Shown piece by piece: positions 20,942 through 31,086 of a stretch of DNA of 64,000 nucleotides (its first letter is position 1; each line of letters starts with the position of its first letter). This DNA is from Nephrocerus scutellatus (lineage: Eukaryota; Arthropoda; Insecta; Diptera; Pipunculidae). A program made the position numbers and the translations under genes. The DNA lies in contig OX352761.1 in NCBI GenBank assembly GCA_947095585.1, positions 34,377,777 through 34,441,776 of the forward strand, written 5' to 3'. The notes below the pieces were generated by a model. It ran no database searches. It saw nothing but the letters and a program-made list of their open reading frames with translations, and was not told the origin of the DNA.

Positions 20942-23644
20942 ATTGGGGATCTGCATTGCGATTGATCGGGAAACTACTGACTGCTCAAAACTTGGTTTGG
21001 GCCAGTAGTGCAACAATCAAGTTCGTGATGTAGTGCTTGCTCTACCTCCTCGTGGTGGTCCCCGGGCAACTATGTGTATAAATCCTTACATATGTAGGCT
21101 AAAACTGCAAGTGCGAACGGTCTAGCGTTTCTAGTCTAGGTAACGTGGGTTAGCACCCTGCGGTACCGAAAAATGCCCGCTACTGAAACCGACACAACGC
21201 CACGGATAACTAATGATCGAATAATGACGACTTTTGGCTATTGTACCCGGACTAAGATTGGTTTCTGGAATGTGAGGACGCTCCTTGATCGGGGAGTGAA
21301 GAACCTCAAAATTCCAGATTTCTTCAACTGGAACGTGAGTTTCTTCGATATAATTTGGACATACTGGGAGTGAGTGAAGTAAGTTGGTTCGACGCGGGGG
21401 AGTACCAATCCCCAACGTGTAACACTGTGCTACTCTTCTCCGGCAAACCCTCCGGCAGTCCCCGTGAATCTGGAGTAGGTCTGCTGCTAACGCCAACAGC
21501 ACGCAGAGGCCTAATTTCCTGGCACCCGCATAGTCATACAGTGCTACGTCCCAACGAATCCTTCGACTGAGGAAAAGGACAACTTCTACAATCAACAAAG
21601 CGCTGTATTAAACGCAAAGCCGAACGGAGATATCGTCATCGTGATGGGGGACTTGATTGCAAAGGTTGGCAACGACAATGAAGGACTCAAACATGTGATT
21701 GGGAAGCACGGCCTCGGCGAACGAAATGACAATGGTGAAAGATTTGTTGATTTCTGCAACACCAACAAACTTGTCATAGGAGGCACGATGTTTGAGCATA
21801 AGACTTGCCACAAGGTCAGCTGGGTGTCAACAGACAGGCAATCATCATCCAACCAAATCGACCATGTGGCGATCAGCCGACGTTTTAGGAGCTGTCTTTT
21901 AGACGTCCGTAACAGACGATGAGCCGACATGGGTATGGTACGGGATCATCACCTTATGGTAGCTACTGTCCAGTTACGTACTGAATCAGTTCAAAGAATC
22001 CGCAATATCATCCAAATGCCTAGGTATAACATCGACCGGCTAAAGATCCCCTCAATACGCCAACAATTAAGGGATCATTTATCGCAAGGAGTGGAAGTAA
22101 TCAGCAGCTCACTGCCGACAACCATGCAGGAACATTGGAAGGCTGTGAAAAATTTTTTCACATCTGGAGCGGAAAGTATTGTTGGTAAAAGCCAGGCAAG
22201 GCACAGGACGTGGCTTACCGAAGATACCTGGAGGCGGTTTGAAGAACGTAAGCTACTTAAAGCTCGTATTGTAGATATCCCAGCAGCAGCGAGGATCGAG
22301 CTAGAGTCCATGTATAGAAGAAAAATGAGAGAAGTGCAGCGTAGTGTGAGACGTGACAAGCGTAACTATATTAACAACCTGGCCTCAGAAGCAGAGGAAG
22401 CAGCGAGCAGGTGCGATAGCAGAACCGTTTACAGAATCACCAAAGAGCTGACAGGTGGTCACCGCTCTAGCCAACATCCGGTAAAAGGCCTAGATGGTGC
22501 CGTACTCGTTTCAGATGACGATTAGCTCAAGCGATAGAAGGAGCATTTCTCTACGGTCCTTAACCGTGTATATTTGTTAACGATATGCACCCAAATCAAA
22601 AGGAGCTGCCGGAAGTATCAATTTCCCGAATTCGCACCTCAACTTCCAGTAAAGACGAGATCGCTCGGTAGGACTAGATGGTATACCCGCAGAGCTTCTG
22701 CGTGCAGTCTCCGGTAGTATTTGAGCGAATTCAGGAACATCTGGAAGATACACTCGATGCCGAACAAGCAGGTTTCCGCACTGGATCCTCCTGTGTAGAC
22801 CACATTAACACCCTCCTGATCATTATTGAACAGTGCGTTGAATTCCGGTCACCACTGCACCTGCTGTTCATCGATTTTGAGACGGCGTTTGACAGTGTCA
22901 ACAGACAGTTTATCTGGCTCGCCTTGAGCAGGAGAAGTATACCCGATAAACTAATAGCTATATTATTAAAGTAACCTATGATGGCTCTAAATGTCATGTG
23001 CTGCATAGAGGAAAGCTGTCAGAGGAATTCGAGATCCTAAGTGGGGTACGACAAGGTTGCATTCTACCGCCGATACTTTTTTTGTTGGTGATTAGCGATG
23101 TACTTCGCGCAGCTTTATCTACTGGAAACGGAGAAATTCTTTGGACTCTTACATCTCAACTCAAACATCTGGATTACGCTGACGACATTTGTTTACTCTA
23201 ACACAGAATTATGGAGCTGCACCAAATGACAACAAATGTGGAGAGGGAGGCAAATGTTGCGGGTTTGAAGATTAATACTGCCAAAACTCAGTAACTCAAG
23301 TTAACATTGCTGGACAGCCGGTAGAGAGAGTAGAGAGTTTCCAATATCTTGTATTGTCTCGATCGAAGGTGGAACCGAACAGGACATTGTCAACCGAATC
23401 TGCAAAGCAAAATCGGTGTTTGGAATGATGTCCATGATAGTTCCATAGCAAACTACGCAATGCAATGGAAGCCGTTATCTCAGGATGGTAGAAGAACGGG
23501 TCGTCCGAGAACAGTTGGGGAGGAGTCACGGCAATTGGGGAAGAGTTAGAGAGAGCTGAAGCTCATTGCCAGGAACTGCACGCGATAGCGCGTAGACGTA
23601 GTAGAGGCCCTAGGACCCACAAGGGGATATAAGACATAAGTAAG
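20942..23644 (+). mobile_element. RTE-like LINE, family B, copy b, flanked by target-site duplication
   Basis: An end-to-end insertion, internally decayed. The 5' UTR-like start (ATTGGGGATCTG) is shared with copy c. The endonuclease reads MPATETDTT, GFWNVRTLLD (about 21255-21290), ILGVSEVSWFDAG, VIMGDLIAKVGN (about 21640-21675), NQIDHVAI and RDHHLMVATVQLR (21930-21985); then a linker (KSQARHRTWLTEDTWRRFEE, NYINNLASEAEEAASR). After a deletion near 22660 the reverse transcriptase reads LDAEQAGFRTGSSCVDHINT, LLFIDFETAFDSVNR (motif A aspartate kept), SGVRQGCILPPILFLLVISD and LDYADDICLL (YADD kept, about 23170-23200). The thumb is deleted internally. The 3' end has TAAGTAAG. Frames are interrupted repeatedly, so it is not autonomous, though the catalytic boxes survive better than in the other copies. 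Confidence 0.8.
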
Positions 23645-23656
23645 TATTATCAGTTT
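23645..23656. repeat. 12-bp target-site duplication, right copy
   Basis: TATTATCAGTTT, identical to 20930-20941, directly after the TAAGTAAG tail of the family-B LINE. The first bases could also be read as part of the tail. Confidence 0.7.
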
Positions 23657-23844
23657 GAAGGTGTTTTCATTTGAATAAACGAAAGGAAATTATTCTCTAC
23701 CCCTTTTTTTCAATTTTTGCTTGTTTCTTTAACATATATGTGCACGACATATGTAATGTTCGCACGTATTGCTCCACCACTGTTTTACCAACGCTATCCA
23801 TCTCAGAGACCTCGAAAATTACGAATTCGAGGCTAACATCAAAA

Positions 23845-24275
23845 TCAATCCACTTCCCAAACCCCGATTTTATTGCACACATGTATATTTCCGGTGACAA
23901 TACTTTCTATTAAAATTTGAGAGTGATCGTGCCGCGGGGTCGGGGGGCTCCCATACAAATATTTTACAAAATGAACCCGATTTTTCAGATTTTATACGCA
24001 CGTGTATCTCCGATAGACAACACTTTTTGTAAATACTTGGAAGTGATCGGGCCCCGGAGTCGGGGACACCCATACAAATTTTATAAAAAAAGTACCCGAT
24101 TTTCTTCAAATTTTATACGCATGTGTATTTCCGATGGACAACACTTTTTGTAAAGAATTTTGAGTGATCAGGATCCCAAGGTTTTTTTTAAAAATGTTAC
24201 CCGATTTTATTCAAACTTTGCACATTGTGTATCAATTAAAGAATTTACACGAACAATTTTAATTTTTATGGGTAG
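23845..24275 (+). mobile_element. HINE-like repeat, 5' truncated
   Basis: Starts within the CACTTCCCAAACCCCGATTT box, so the 5' terminus is missing. It has three CACATGTRTATYTCC / ACAACACTTTTTGTAAA modules with GGGGTCGGGGG blocks and ends AAAGAATTTACACGAACAAT with the AATTTTTATGGG end. Short frames here are the translated repeat and not genes. Confidence 0.65.
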
Positions 24276-24279
24276 TTTT

Positions 24280-24662
24280 ATTTAATTTAATGTCAATTTA
24301 CTTGCAAGAAAAATATTTCTCTATTTTATTAAAAAGCATTGCTCCCATTAAATTTAATCCAAACGAAAAGATCAGAGGATTCATTGCATTCTATTCCTGT
24401 ATGGCCTTAAATCCAGATAAGAGTGACCGACCTCCTCGTGTAGCGGCAAGATCAAGCAACATGATGCAATCGTTGAAATAATGTATGAATATATGTTACG
24501 CATCACATTGCCACATCTGCAATGGTCAAAAGGCCAAATCTTAAAATAATAGCATTTGGCCTGATGACACATCCACAAAGCGACATAAGTCAAATTAGGC
24601 TTTGCCAAAGCGTCATAAGGCCAAATTTTTTTTTTGTCACCACTACTTCAAATTGAAATAGG
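24280..24662. other. no recognised feature
   Basis: AT-rich, with two related AAGGCCAAAT strings (24533 and 24617) and a poly-T tract. Possibly Helitron-derived flank, but no terminus is visible. Confidence 0.35.
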
Positions 24663-24690
24663 TGGATTAGTAGCCGTGTTTTATGGTAAT
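24663..24690. repeat. inverted repeat flanking the Helitron fragment, left arm
   Basis: TGGATTAGTAGCCGTGTTTT and the following ATGGTAAT are nearly the exact reverse complement of 25263-25290. The arms enclose the helicase fragment, pointing to an inverted duplication or snap-back rearrangement. Confidence 0.55.
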
Positions 24691-24691
24691 A

Positions 24692-25258
24692 CTAGCTGAT
24701 TAACGGCGGGAAAAACATGGCGATCTCAAATCTATACTCCGCAGTACTTAATAAACTGTCCGACTTATTGATCGTCATCGAAAACTCAAGTTGCAATTGC
24801 AATCTCTTAAATTTAAAAGGTAGATCCGTCGAAATGAATGCTATCCGTGGGATAAAAACGATTTCACACTGTCCCTTTTCTGTCAAGATAGTCGCTTCAA
24901 TTATATTGCCCGGCATCTCTTTTACGCACAGTCTTGTGCCGTTGCAAAGTTTTGGCGAGTCGATAATCCGTAGTAAAATAATTGGAGATCAAACTATAAG
25001 ACGATGCGGTGGCAATCCAGACGAATTAAGTGAGTTTAGGAACTCAGTTAGATAATTAACTTCCTCATCAGTATCTACAAAGGTATCGATACACTTATAT
25101 TTAGTGTCAACGCCTATTAACATGGCAAGTATTTGATTGTTTATTTCGTGGGTGTCTCCATTGTTAGCAGCAAGAATGGCCCCTTCTCGCAACCGGTTCA
25201 AAATGTGATAGTTTTGAGAAACAGCCGGATAAAATTTCAAAAATCGATGTCAATTTAA
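24692..25258 (-). pseudogene. Helitron PIF1-like helicase C-terminal fragment
   Basis: The minus strand encodes the end of a Helitron helicase. From 25240 it reads PAVSQNYHILNRLREGAILA, NNQILAMLIG, YKCIDTFVDTDEEVNYLTEF and NSLNSSGLPPHRL; after a frame break, the LRIIDSPKLCNGTRLCVKEM-type segment and IIEATILTEKGQCE; then FIPRIAFISTDLPFKFKRLQ and FSMTINKSDSLLS (24700-24916). The conserved family end AxTINKAQGQSL is altered here. These blocks correspond to the last helicase motifs of rolling-circle transposases. The minus strand then reaches CAGCTAG at 24692-24698, a Helitron-type CTRR end followed by T. The Rep domain and upstream helicase are absent. It is dead and non-autonomous. Confidence 0.7.
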
Positions 25259-25262
25259 TGTA

Positions 25263-25290
25263 ACCATAAAACACGGCTACTAATCTACTA
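25263..25290. repeat. inverted repeat flanking the Helitron fragment, right arm
   Basis: ACCATAAAACACGGCTACTA and its neighbours pair with 24663-24690. Confidence 0.55.
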
Positions 25291-25987
25291 AATTCGTTGC
25301 CAAATGGTCGCCGAGTACCATTCTAAACACAACTATTCATCTCAGCGACCTCGAAAACTATGGACACTTATATCGGTCACCCTCCCCCCTCCGGGGAGAC
25401 ATCTCACCCATAGAAGTGTCCTAACAACACTATTAATCTCAGTAGCCCCGAGAACTATTGAATGGACACTAATATCGGTCATCCCCCTCAGGTATCGACC
25501 CCATCCCATATAGAATCTACACTAATATCGGTCACCCCCCTCAGTTATCGACCCCATCCCCCTAGAGCTATCTTACCATCACCATTCAAATCAGCGACCC
25601 CGAAAACCATAGAATCGACACTAATATCGGTCACCAACACCCCCCCCCCCCCTCCCACCACCTCAACCACCACAGTTATCGACCCCATCCCCCTAGAACC
25701 ACTTAACTCAGCGACCCTGAAAACTATAAAATCGACACTAATATCGATCGCCCACCACCAGCACTTTTCGTCTCGGCGATACCCTAAACGGTGCGTCCGA
25801 CACTAATATCGGCTGCCACGCCTCCCCCAGCCAAAAAACGTGCTACCCCCAGACCTATATTTGATTCCAGATTGTAACTAACATGTACACCAAGTTTGAT
25901 TGAAATTGGTCAATGCGTTCCAGAGTTAGTTAGGCACAAATATATATATGGGGTCGACAAATAAATTCTCTATTTTATATATATAGA
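25291..25987 (-). mobile_element. Helitron family B, 5' part (minus strand)
   Basis: On the minus strand it begins at 25987 with TCTATATATATAAAATAGAG preceded by A, a Helitron-type 5' end. It continues through TTTGTGCCTAACTAACTCTG and the CCAATTTCAATCAAACTTGG stretch into a C-rich minisatellite. The matching CTRR end of this copy may be the one at 24692, with the helicase fragment between. Non-coding. Confidence 0.55.
25335..25830. repeat. C-rich minisatellite, six degenerate units
   Basis: The core GACACTAATATCGGTCACC recurs near 25366, 25462, 25517, 25616, 25733 and 25800. It is usually preceded by GACCCCGAAAACTAT-like sequence. Unit length varies from about 55 to 115 bp. Single or paired units occur at 37450 and 20410-20550 in related Helitron pieces, so the array expanded inside a Helitron. 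Confidence 0.6.
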
Positions 25988-26198
25988 TAGACAGATATAG
26001 ATTATTTGTAATATTTTCTTGCAGTGATTTTTTTAGTTTTCTATGACCATGATTTATCGATTAAAGAAGTTGGACTCGCTTCGTTTTAGTTTTGTGTTCG
26101 TTTTCCCGTTTTGCTTCAATGAATCAGGGAGAGAATTCTGAGAAAATAAATTGAAACCGGCTACAATCGTGAGGAATGATTTTTTAATTTTATTTTTA

Positions 26199-26258
26199 AA
26201 TTCTCTATATTAACTTCGCGTGCCCGTGTGTCAGTCCCCCTGTATATATAAGATTAAA
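26199..26258 (+). mobile_element. HINE-like 5' terminus fragment
   Basis: TTAAATTCTCTATATTAACT followed by the TCGCGTGCCCGTGTGT box, about 60 bp, directly upstream of the plus-strand Helitron helicase remnant. The remaining HINE body is missing. Confidence 0.55.
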
Positions 26259-26261
26259 TTG

Positions 26262-27047
26262 ACATCGATTTTTGAAATCTGCTGCAGAACTAATAAATAC
26301 CATTTATCTGGCTGTTCCTCAAAACTATCAGATTTTGAACCGGTTGCGAGAAGGGGCCATTCTTGCTGCTAACACTGGAGACACCCACGACAAACAAATA
26401 CTTGCCATGTTAATAGGCATAGTCACTGAATATAAGTGTATCGATACCGTTGTAGATACTGATGAGGAAGTTAATTATCTAACTGAGTTCCTTATCCAAT
26501 CTCCAATTATTTTACTACGGAATCTCGACTCGCCAAAAGTTTGCAACGGCACAAGACTGTGTGTAAAAGAGATGCTGGGCAATATAATTGAAGCGACTAT
26601 CTTGACAGAAAGGGACAGTGTGAAACAGTTTTAAATTTAAGAGATTGCAATTTCCAGTAAAACTTGCGTTTTCGATTACGATCAATAAGTCGGACAGTAT
26701 ATTAAGTACTGCGGAGTATAAATTTGAGATCGACATGTGTTTTCCGCGGACACTTTATTTTGCTTACTCTGGGATGGGTTGACCAAGGAATTTATTTATT
26801 CTTGCTCTTGAAGGTGAAACTAAAAACATTGTATACAACCAAGTTTTGTTTTAAATTAATATTTAATTACTTTATGTATGGTTTTTTAAATTTATTTTAT
26901 AATTTGAATACTATAGCTATAATTTAAAATAAATTTTGTTATTTAACTGCATTTTTACCTTATTGATAGATATTAATCTCTTTTCTACCCCTGCCTAATT
27001 GAAGATTGTGATGAATAAATACCTGGGCAACGCGGGTAATCAGCTAG
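26262..27047 (+). mobile_element. Helitron remnant with helicase C-terminus and CTAG end
   Basis: Plus-strand counterpart of 24692-25258. It reads IYLAVPQNYQILNRLREGAI, YKCIDTVVDTDEEVNYLTEF, then (after loss of the NSLNSSGLPPHRL block) LLRNLDSPKVCNGTRLCVKE, MLGNIIEATILTE and, in a shifted frame, FSITINKSDSILS. It goes on to a block homologous to the CFSHGQLYVACSRVG end (about 26740-26790) and LEGETKNIVYNQVLF. A 3' UTR runs to 27047, ending CAGCTAG followed by T. Just before it, TACCTG...CGGGTA (27020-27038) can form a 6-bp hairpin with a 7-base loop, as expected at Helitron 3' ends. Rep and most helicase motifs are absent. Confidence 0.7.
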
Positions 27048-27049
27048 TA

Positions 27050-28027
27050 AATATATAAAGAAACTTTGTCTACTACAAAATGATTCTCTGAGGTTACATT
27101 TTATGAATTTTTCAAAAGTCAACTGACTTCGAGCGATAATAACTAAGACTTGACGCAGGAACTTTTCGGTTGCAGCGCAAACTTGTGCTTTACACTCTGT
27201 ATTTTAAATGAAAACTATTATCATATAATAACATTAACAAATATGATACAGGGTAATCACTGAATAGGGAATAATATACAGAAAAATATTAATCATAATG
27301 TTTAAAGTTATTATAACTGGTGTCGTAACCCATGCGATGCGACGTCCAAGCAACAACCAAACATCTGCGCCTGCATTGTAATTTGATAAAAAAGTGGGTA
27401 CGAGAATATTCTCTTGAATTTACCAGGGCTTATAAATGTTCCAGCACTAGTTGAAGCATATAAAATGTTTATCGCAAATTAAATAAAAATTGTGCAATGA
27501 TGTGAGCTTTTGAGAACGTCAATAGAGCAAGGACATAAATAGCTACGAGCGAGTAGACAAGTACACAATATCCAGTGTGAGGTCATTCATAGCTTTACTT
27601 GTTTGCTGCTTTATGCTAGGAAACAAGCAGACAGAAGTCATTTTAAATGGAACACGACAGTAAATTCCTAAGGACGCTTTTTACAAATATTAAAAAAATG
27701 ATAATATCTAAGGACAACGTGTGTCGTGAAGAAGGATGACTGATGCCTTTTGCCGGCGCACGCCGTTAGCGAACTCATCGTCCGTTACTCAATTTAACAA
27801 ATTTATTTTTCAGTTGTAATTTGCCAAATTTATTGGAATTTTCCACTTCTGAGTCTGTCCATCGTGACATGAGATGGCAAAAAGAGATTCTTTAAGCACA
27901 ACAAATAAAATATCATAGGTAAGAGCTTTTTCATGGGTTTCTTGTGGAAAATATCTTAGCGTTTGTTCGAAATGATAATATAAGGCATTTGTATAGCTGT
28001 CCCAATGTATTTTACATACCCACCCAC
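27050..28027. other. no recognised gene
   Basis: No domain-bearing frame, terminus or tRNA box was recognised. Confidence 0.4.
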
Positions 28028-28082
28028 ATATATATACATATATTTATATATATACATATATATTTATATATATATATGTGTG
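28028..28082. repeat. (TA)-rich microsatellite
   Basis: Alternating ATATAC / ATATTTATATAT units followed by (TG)n. The 87-residue frame across it is low-complexity and not a gene. Confidence 0.7.
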
Positions 28083-28337
28083 TGTCTTATTGCTTTAAAA
28101 AAGAGCAATTAAAAATATTTGGCTTTGCAACCACGATCAGTACCTGGATTCATACAAAATGTCTCATCCCAATTTCGAACCAATGTCATGCAGTTCAGCA
28201 TACCTAAACTGTCGTGTTAATAACATTCATACGGTGGCACTTCTAGTTTTCGTTCTTGTAGGGACTTAGTAATTTCCGGTATAACTATTTTCTAGAAGTC
28301 TAGTGTTATTTTTTTATATTTTATATTATATTTTATT

Positions 28338-28641
28338 TTTTATAATAATAATAATAATATTTGGCGCGACAGACCATTGCGGTCCAAGGCCTAACTTCTC
28401 GCGACCATTTGTGCTGCACATGTTAATTTTTGGACACAAATGGAAGCGACCTACAATTTAAGGCCGGATCCGAACGGCGTATTGAGAAGCTTTCCGTGAC
28501 AAGGTATTAATTACTCTCGGAACGTTTGTCACCCATTCGCGAGAGGTGGGACACCGTGAAAAATACTTTTTGGTGTTGCTGGGATTCGAACCTAAACCTC
28601 CTGCGCAGCAGCCATGTTCATTACCACTGAGCCAAATATGG
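28338..28641 (-). mobile_element. tRNA-derived SINE, full-length-like copy
   Basis: Reading the minus strand from 28641: TTTGGCTCAGTGGTAATG contains a good A box (TGGCTCAGTGG, 28624-28634), and GGTTCGAATCC (28582-28592) is a perfect B box. The two are spaced as in a tRNA. The body follows (CACGGTGTCCCACCTCTCGC, AAACGTTCCGAGAGTAATTA), then GGCCTTGGACCGCAATGGTC, TGTCGCGCC and an (ATT)n tail at 28338-28362. An internal RNA polymerase III promoter plus a simple-repeat tail defines a SINE. Its LINE partner is not identified. Related copies lie at 33600, 42527, 52200 and 13173. Confidence 0.7.
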
Positions 28642-28644
28642 TGT

Positions 28645-29280
28645 CAATCAAAGTTTAAAATTCAAAATTAGAAAATCTTTTACTGATAAAAAGACAGCCC
28701 ACACGACACTACTTCTGGAAACAGACTTATGCTGATTGACTTTGTTGTGGGAAAGGGTTTTACTATAGCAAACATATGATTTCCTCATCTTAAAGTCTAT
28801 AAGAAGACTTGGCGGTCTCCAGATCAAAACACACTGTCAACTTAATTGATCGTGTTGCGATCGACGCGGGATTTACCTCCAGCTGCGATCACCTCTAGAG
28901 AATTCCAATACCGCCAGCAACAAGCGTCGAGGACCTCGAAGTGGAATCACAGTCTGTGTTGAGAACATTCTGCAGATTTTGAAACGGCGATGATGATCAA
29001 AATTTCACTTACAGTCAGAAAGAACCAAAGTAAAGTGAAAATTGCAATATATGCAATAAATTGTTGACCTTGACGGCCTAGTAGGCGAGCTTTTAAAACT
29101 TCTATAAATGATTAGCACTGTTCAAACAATAGCTTCCACTATAAATGCTGAAAAATAAAAACTCATTCTAAGCACTGCAAGCCAACAACAAAACAACCCA
29201 AATCGTGAAGCAGCGCTGCTCACATCGCAACACGCACACAGAACACAGTCATTATAGTATGACATGATCTGATGCTGCTA
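28645..29280. other. no recognised gene
   Basis: No domain or clear repeat boundary. The last 70 bases (GCAGCGCTGCTCAC, ACACAGTCATTATAG, TGATGCTGCTATA) resemble the segment preceding HINE modules in the long copies at 48460 and 63740, so they may belong to the following HINE. Confidence 0.4.
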
Positions 29281-29282
29281 TA

Positions 29283-29563
29283 TAGGAAAAAAAATTGTAT
29301 GGGAGCCCCCCGACCACGCGGCCCGATTGCTATGAAATTTTAATAGAAAGTATTGTCACCGGAAATATACATGTGTGCAAAATTTCAATAAAATCGGTCC
29401 GGATGGCAAGGATATCTCTCTTAAACCATTAGTGCGAGGAAATGTGATAAATTTCTATAGCGTGAAGCGTTTGGACGTAATGGAAAGTGGGTTAAAAATT
29501 GATCACAAGATCTGACCAGCCAGCCAGTCAGCCAACCACGGACACGCGAAGTTAATACAGAGA
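29283..29563 (-). mobile_element. HINE-like repeat, array unit 1
   Basis: Minus-strand copy beginning, on the plus strand, within a TTGTATGGGAGCCCCCCGAC block. It has the AATAGAAAGTATTGTCACCG module and a CAGCCAGCCAGTCAGCC microsatellite, and ends GCGAAGTTAATACAGAGAAT. The next unit starts within about 10 bp. Confidence 0.65.
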
Positions 29564-29572
29564 ATTCTAAAA

Positions 29573-30556
29573 AACAACCCATAAAAATTAAAATTTTTCA
29601 TGTAAATTCTCTAATAGGGGATACAGATGTGTGCAAAGTTTGAACCGGGTTAATTTGGAAAAAATTAAACTCAAAAATTTTTACAAAAAGTTCGGTCTAT
29701 CGGAGATACACATATGTTTAAAATTTAAAGTGAGTCGGGCTAATTTTTAAAAAAAATTGTATGGCCCCGCCCCCGGGCTTCAGGGCCCATTCGCTCCAAA
29801 AATTTTACAAAAACTTTTGTCCATCGGGATGAACATATGTTTAAAATTTGAGGAAAATCGGGCTAATTTATAAACAATTTATACCGGCATCCCTCGGGCC
29901 TCAGGGCCCATTCGCTCAAAAAATTTCCACAAAGTTTTGTCCATCGGAGATACACATGTGTATAAAATTTTACCAAAATCGGGTTAATTTTTATTTTAAA
30001 TATGTATGAGGCCCCACGACCCCAGGGCCCGGCGTCTGTAAATTTTTTTACAATAGGTATTGTCCATCGGAGATACACACGTGTATAAAATTTAAAGAAA
30101 GTCGGGTTAATTTTTTAAAAAAATGTTTATAGTGCCACACGACCCCGGGGCCCGGGGCCTCCAAAATATTTACCAAAATGTTGTCCATTGGAGGTACACG
30201 CGTGTTTAAAATTTGGATGAGGAAAATCGGGTAAATTTTGTTAAATATTTGTATGGGCGTCCCCCGAACACGTGGCGCGATCACTCCCAAATTTCTACAG
30301 AAAGTGTTGTCCATCGGAGATACACATGCGTATAAAATTTGAAGAAAATCGGGTTAATTTTTAAAAAAAAAATTTATGGGGCCCGGGGTCTCCAAAATTT
30401 TTACAAAAAGTGTTTTCCATCGGAGATACACATTTGTATAAAACTTTAAGAAAATCGAGTAAAATCAATAAAATCGGGCTTTGGGAAGTGGGCTAAAAAT
30501 TGATCAGAAAATCTGATCAGCCAGCCACGGGCACGTGAAGTTAATATAGAGAATTT
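29573..30556 (-). mobile_element. HINE-like repeat, array unit 2, seven internal modules
   Basis: On the plus strand it starts ACAACCCATAAAAATTAAAA, then TGTAAATTCTCTAAT, and ends CACGTGAAGTTAATATAGAG at 30556, so both termini are present. Between them about seven tandem modules of 115-125 bp repeat the core TTGTCCATCGGAGATACACA (near 29692, 29818, 29937, 30062, 30182, 30308 and 30412). Each is followed by an AAATTTGAAGAAAATCGGGT-like stretch and a GC-rich CCCCGGGGCCC block. Ordinary copies have two or three modules. Frames called here (for example 30048-30314) are translated repeat. Confidence 0.7.
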
Positions 30557-30570
30557 AAAATAAAACAACC

Positions 30571-31078
30571 CATAAAAATAAAAATTTTCGTGTAAATTCT
30601 CTAATCGGGAATACACAATGTGCAGTTTGAATAAAATTGGGTAAATTTTTTAAAAATTTTGTAAAGGGCCCCAGGGGCTATTTTACTTCCAAATTTTTAA
30701 AAGAAGTGTTGTCCATCGGAGATACACATGCGTATAAAATTTGAAGAAAATCGGGTACTTTTTTCATAAAATTTGTATGGGTGCCCCCCGACCCAGGGGC
30801 CCGATCACTTCCAAGTTTTTTACAGAAAGTGTTGTCCATTGAAGATACACATGCGTATAAAATTTGAAGAAAATCGGGTAAATTTTTTAAAAAATTTGTA
30901 TGGGAGCCCTCCGACCCCGAGGTTCCAGGTGCCCCATATTTTAATAGAAAGTATTGCCATAGGAAATACACATGTGTGCAAAGTTTGAATAAAATCGGGC
31001 TTAAGGAAGTGTGTTCAAAATTGATCACAACATTCTGCCAGCCAGCCAGCCACGGGCACGCGAAGTTAATATAGAGAA
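30571..31078 (-). mobile_element. HINE-like repeat, array unit 3
   Basis: Starts CAACCCATAAAAATAAAAAT, followed by TGTAAATTCTCTAATCGGGA, and ends GCACGCGAAGTTAATATAGA. About three modules (near 30710, 30835 and 30955) and a GCCAGCCAGCCAGCC run. Same orientation as its neighbours, with a spacer of about 10-15 bp. Confidence 0.7.
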
Positions 31079-31086
31079 TTTAATAA

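Noticed and set aside
28582..28634. A tRNA gene suggested by perfect A and B boxes
   Set aside because: No acceptor stem or cloverleaf could be closed, and the sequence continues into a repeated 300-bp body with an (ATT)n tail, so it is a SINE.
30048..31028. Several frames of 70-116 residues with similar proteins
   Set aside because: They are translations of the HINE module on either strand and resemble one another only because the DNA is repeated.
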